DNA of 7,308 nt, from contig DASTOB010000204.1 of assembly GCA_035720425.1 (NCBI GenBank), positions 1-7,308 of the forward strand. Reading direction: 5' to 3'. How positions within the stretch are numbered: the first letter of the stretch is position 1; every line of letters starts with the position of its first letter. Origin of the DNA: DASTOB01 sp035720425 (GTDB lineage: Bacteria; Chloroflexota; Limnocylindria; Limnocylindrales; CSP1-4). The position numbers and the translations under genes are program-made. The notes beneath the pieces were generated by a model that saw nothing but the letters and a program-made list of their open reading frames with translations, did no database searches and had not been told where the DNA came from. This document shows positions 5,634-7,308 of the stretch, piece by piece.

Positions 5634-6394
5634 CGGCCGCCCTCGGTCGCGCCCTCATCGTGTCGGCCATTGTCCGGGACCTCGACGTCGAACTGGACGA
5701 TCAGGCCATACCGATCGGCCGGATAGCGTGACTCCGTCGCCTCGATCCGCCGCCCGTGGCCGTCGACGATGACCCGCCGCTCGACGAGGAGCGGGTCGCC
5801 CGGACGGATCCCGAGCAGCTCCGCGTCGTCCGCCGTCGCCCCGGCCGCGGAGATCGTGGCGGTGCCGCGGCGCAGGACGATCCCGGCCCGGCCGAGCGTC
5901 TCGTGGAGCGAGCCGTGCTCGAGGTCCGCGGTCATGACCGCATCGGCACAGGCCCCGACCAGCACGGCCGACTCGATCGCGATCGGATCGCCGTCAGCCC
6001 GCCGCAGGCGTCGCACGACGACCACCGGCTGCCCCGGGACGAGCTCGAGGCTCGCGGCCTCGGCCATCGACGCCGGACGGATCTCGCGCGCGAGGATCCG
6101 CGAACTCGGAACGCGTCCGGCCCGGCGCATCTCCTGGCTGAACGTCATGAGCCGGTTGGCGCGCCGGTGGGCGGGCCGCTCGGCGACGTAGCTGCCGCGC
6201 CCGGGGAGGCGGTCGACGAGGCCGTCCTCGGCGAGTCGCTGCATGGCATGCCGGGCAGTCATCCGGCTGACTCCGAACTCCGCACACAGCTCCGCATCGG
6301 ACGGGAGCCGCGCCCCGGGTCGCAGGGTCGCGATGCGTTGGCGGAGGGCCACCTCGATCTGACGGTACTGCGGCCGGTAGTCCGTCGCGGTCAT
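5630..6394 (-). CDS. GntR/HutC-family transcriptional regulator (NagR/DasR-like)
   Basis: 254 residues, normal for the HutC subfamily. Residues 8-75 are the GntR winged helix-turn-helix, with the core LPSDAELCAEFGVSRMTARHAMQRL (30-54) and the wing DGLVDRLPGRGSYV (57-70). Residues about 80-237 are a UTRA ligand domain ending in the typical ATESRYPADRYG (219-230). NagR of Bacillus and DasR of Streptomyces have this build and respond to GlcNAc-6-P or GlcN-6-P. The location between a sugar kinase and nagA supports that ligand here, by inference. The start is the ATG at 6394, which overlaps the kinase stop as ATGA; a longer in-frame N-terminus would run into the kinase gene and adds no domain. The stop overlaps the first mini-ORF start. 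The tail after the UTRA domain (about 238-254) is charged and Gly-rich. It is probably autoregulatory as part of its own operon; no operator is in view because the promoter lies outside. Confidence 0.92.
   Translation of the reverse strand: MTATDYRPQYRQIEVALRQRIATLRPGARLPSDAELCAEFGVSRMTARHAMQRLAEDGLVDRLPGRGSYVAERPAHRRANRLMTFSQEMRRAGRVPSSRILAREIRPASMAEAASLELVPGQPVVVVRRLRRADGDPIAIESAVLVGACADAVMTADLEHGSLHETLGRAGIVLRRGTATISAAGATADDAELLGIRPGDPLLVERRVIVDGHGRRIEATESRYPADRYGLIVQFDVEVPDNGRHDEGATEGGR
5640..5644 (-). promoter_or_regulatory. SD-like GAGGG inside the end of the regulator gene
   Basis: GAGGG on the minus strand lies 6 bases before the ATG at 5633. It sits at the same offset as the GGGGG runs in the two repeat units (5624-5620 and 5604-5600), which can pair with CCUCC of 16S rRNA through one G-U wobble. 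It was probably the original nagA ribosome site before the duplication. Confidence 0.55.
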
Positions 6395-7308
6395 CGCGTG
6401 CCTGCGGCCACGCCCCGCGTGCCGGTCATCGACTGCCGTGCCATCTCCGCGCCGTGGATCGCCGCCCCGATCGCTCCCGCCCACGTCCCGAGTTCGGCCG
6501 TCACGATCTGGACCCGGTCGAGCGCGGTGGTCCGGACGCGAAGCCGGAGCTCCGCCCGGATCGGCTCCAGGAGCAGGTCCGCCGCGGCGGCGATTCCACC
6601 ACCGATGACGACCCGGTCCGGCGTGATGAGCGTGATCGCGTTGGCGATCCCGATTCCCAGGTAGCGCCCGATCCGCGCGATCCCGTCGACCGCCTGCGGG
6701 TCACCGGCCCGTGCCCGCGCCAGCGCCTCCTCCGCCGTGGCCGTGCCGCATGCCGCCGCGATCTGGTCGGCCCGGGCGAACGCCTCGAGGCACCCGCGAT
6801 TGCCGCAGCCGCACCACGGCCCGTCGGGCTCGATCGTCTGGTGGCCGAGCTCGCCGGCCGTCCCATCGTGGCCCTGGTGGACCCGCCCGTCGACCGCGAT
6901 GACGCCGCCGATCCCGGTGCCGAGCGTGAACCCGATCATCGATGCCGCCCCGCGGCCGGCGCCCACTCGCAACTCCGCGAGCCCGAACGCCCGCGCATCG
7001 TTGACGAGCCAGGCCGGCAGCCCGAGGGCGGACCCGACCGGGCCCGCGACGGCCCTGCCCGCCCACTCGCCGGGCAGGTTCACGAGGAACCGCGTCGAGC
7101 CGTCGGACGGGTCGTACAGGCCGGGCACGCCGATCCCGACCGTGGTCGGGCCGGGCGTGCGGCCCGCCGCCTCCACGCCGACCGCGGCCAGGCGGGCGAC
7201 GACCGCCTCCGGCCCATCTGGGGCGACGGTCGCGACCTGGTCGCGATCGAGCACCCGCCAGTCCTGACCGTCCTGCTCGACCACCACCCACTTGATGTTC
7301 GTGCCGCC
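6391..7308 (-). CDS. ROK-family sugar kinase, probably N-acetylglucosamine kinase (5' end cut off)
   Basis: The frame is open to the window edge; 305 residues are visible, lacking only the first few. The first visible residues, GGTNIKW, are the start of the ROK phosphate-binding motif (normally DxGGTxxK), so about 5-10 residues are missing. Further marks, numbered from the edge, are VGIGVPGLYDP (57-67), LVNDARAFGLAE (101-112) with the catalytic Asp104, and FTLGTGIGG (127-135). The ROK zinc signature has ELGH (His156) followed by CGCGNRGCLE (166-175). VVIGGGI follows at 233-239. ROK kinases phosphorylate glucose, GlcNAc, ManNAc or similar sugars with ATP in the cytoplasm. There is no DNA-binding domain in the visible part, so it is a kinase rather than a NagC-like repressor. 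Being coupled by ATGA to the regulator and followed by nagA suggests GlcNAc as substrate (NagK role); glucokinase remains possible. Confidence 0.92.
   Translation of the reverse strand, partial: GGTNIKWVVVEQDGQDWRVLDRDQVATVAPDGPEAVVARLAAVGVEAAGRTPGPTTVGIGVPGLYDPSDGSTRFLVNLPGEWAGRAVAGPVGSALGLPAWLVNDARAFGLAELRVGAGRGAASMIGFTLGTGIGGVIAVDGRVHQGHDGTAGELGHQTIEPDGPWCGCGNRGCLEAFARADQIAAACGTATAEEALARARAGDPQAVDGIARIGRYLGIGIANAITLITPDRVVIGGGIAAAADLLLEPIRAELRLRVRTTALDRVQIVTAELGTWAGAIGAAIHGAEMARQSMTGTRGVAAGTR

Noticed and set aside
4847..5731. Plus-strand frame of 294 residues opposite nagA and the end of the regulator
   Set aside because: No conserved motif; the minus strand has all NagA metal-site motifs in order.
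6395..6484. Longer start for the GntR regulator at 6484
   Set aside because: The extra 30 residues overlap the kinase C-terminus, are Gly/Arg/Asp low-complexity, and are not part of the GntR domain; the ATG at 6394 overlaps the kinase stop as ATGA.
5756..6664. Plus-strand frame of 302 residues opposite the GntR and ROK genes
   Set aside because: Composition typical of a complementary shadow, no domain, and the opposite strand encodes clear winged-helix, UTRA and ROK motifs.
7285..7287. GTG at 7287 as the true start of the ROK kinase
   Set aside because: The frame continues upstream to the window edge and reads GGTNIK, the conserved ROK phosphate-binding motif, so the real start lies outside.

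Overview
The window is gene-dense, strongly GC-rich bacterial DNA (GC roughly 70% by eye, third codon positions almost all G or C). It carries two convergent operons and no mobile element, CRISPR, rRNA or tRNA that I can see. The base composition, the F420-type luciferase-like oxidoreductase, the GntR/HutC regulator and the ROK sugar kinase fit a high-GC lineage such as Actinomycetota or Chloroflexota. I cannot choose between them from the sequence alone. Long antisense open frames occur throughout, as expected at this GC; I treat them as shadows.

Left operon (+ strand, 1-4443): the last 18 codons of an unidentified gene, an enoyl-CoA hydratase/isomerase (crotonase family), a luciferase-like (LLM) probably F420-dependent oxidoreductase, a shikimate-dehydrogenase-family protein, a fumarylacetoacetate-hydrolase-family protein and a creatininase-family amidohydrolase. 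Junctions are GTGA or ATGA overlaps or gaps of 3, 23 and 24 bases, so this is very probably one transcript starting left of the window. The mix of oxidoreductase, dehydrogenase, C-C or ester hydrolase, cyclic-amide or lactone hydrolase and enoyl-CoA hydratase looks like a catabolic route for a cyclic substrate. The substrate is unknown. Two of the enzymes lack expected active-site residues (a Ser in the AroE-like protein, the His-Glu dyad in the FAH-like protein), so standard names may mislead.

Right operon (- strand, 7308-4451): a ROK-family sugar kinase (5' end outside the window), a GntR/HutC (NagR/DasR-like) regulator and N-acetylglucosamine-6-phosphate deacetylase NagA. The likely logic is kinase makes GlcNAc-6-P, NagA deacetylates it to GlcN-6-P, and the regulator between them senses a phosphosugar. 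nagB, a transporter and the promoter are not in the window. The two operons end 7 bases apart, tail to tail.

The most unusual structure is the regulator-nagA junction (5590-5644). A perfect 20-bp tandem duplication creates two identical 7-codon mini-ORFs (MTDGGDR). Each has its own SD-like G-run and each stop overlaps the next start as ATGA, giving an unbroken stop-start chain from the regulator to nagA. Removing both copies would restore a direct ATGA overlap of the two genes, so this looks like a copy-number-variable translational-coupling element.
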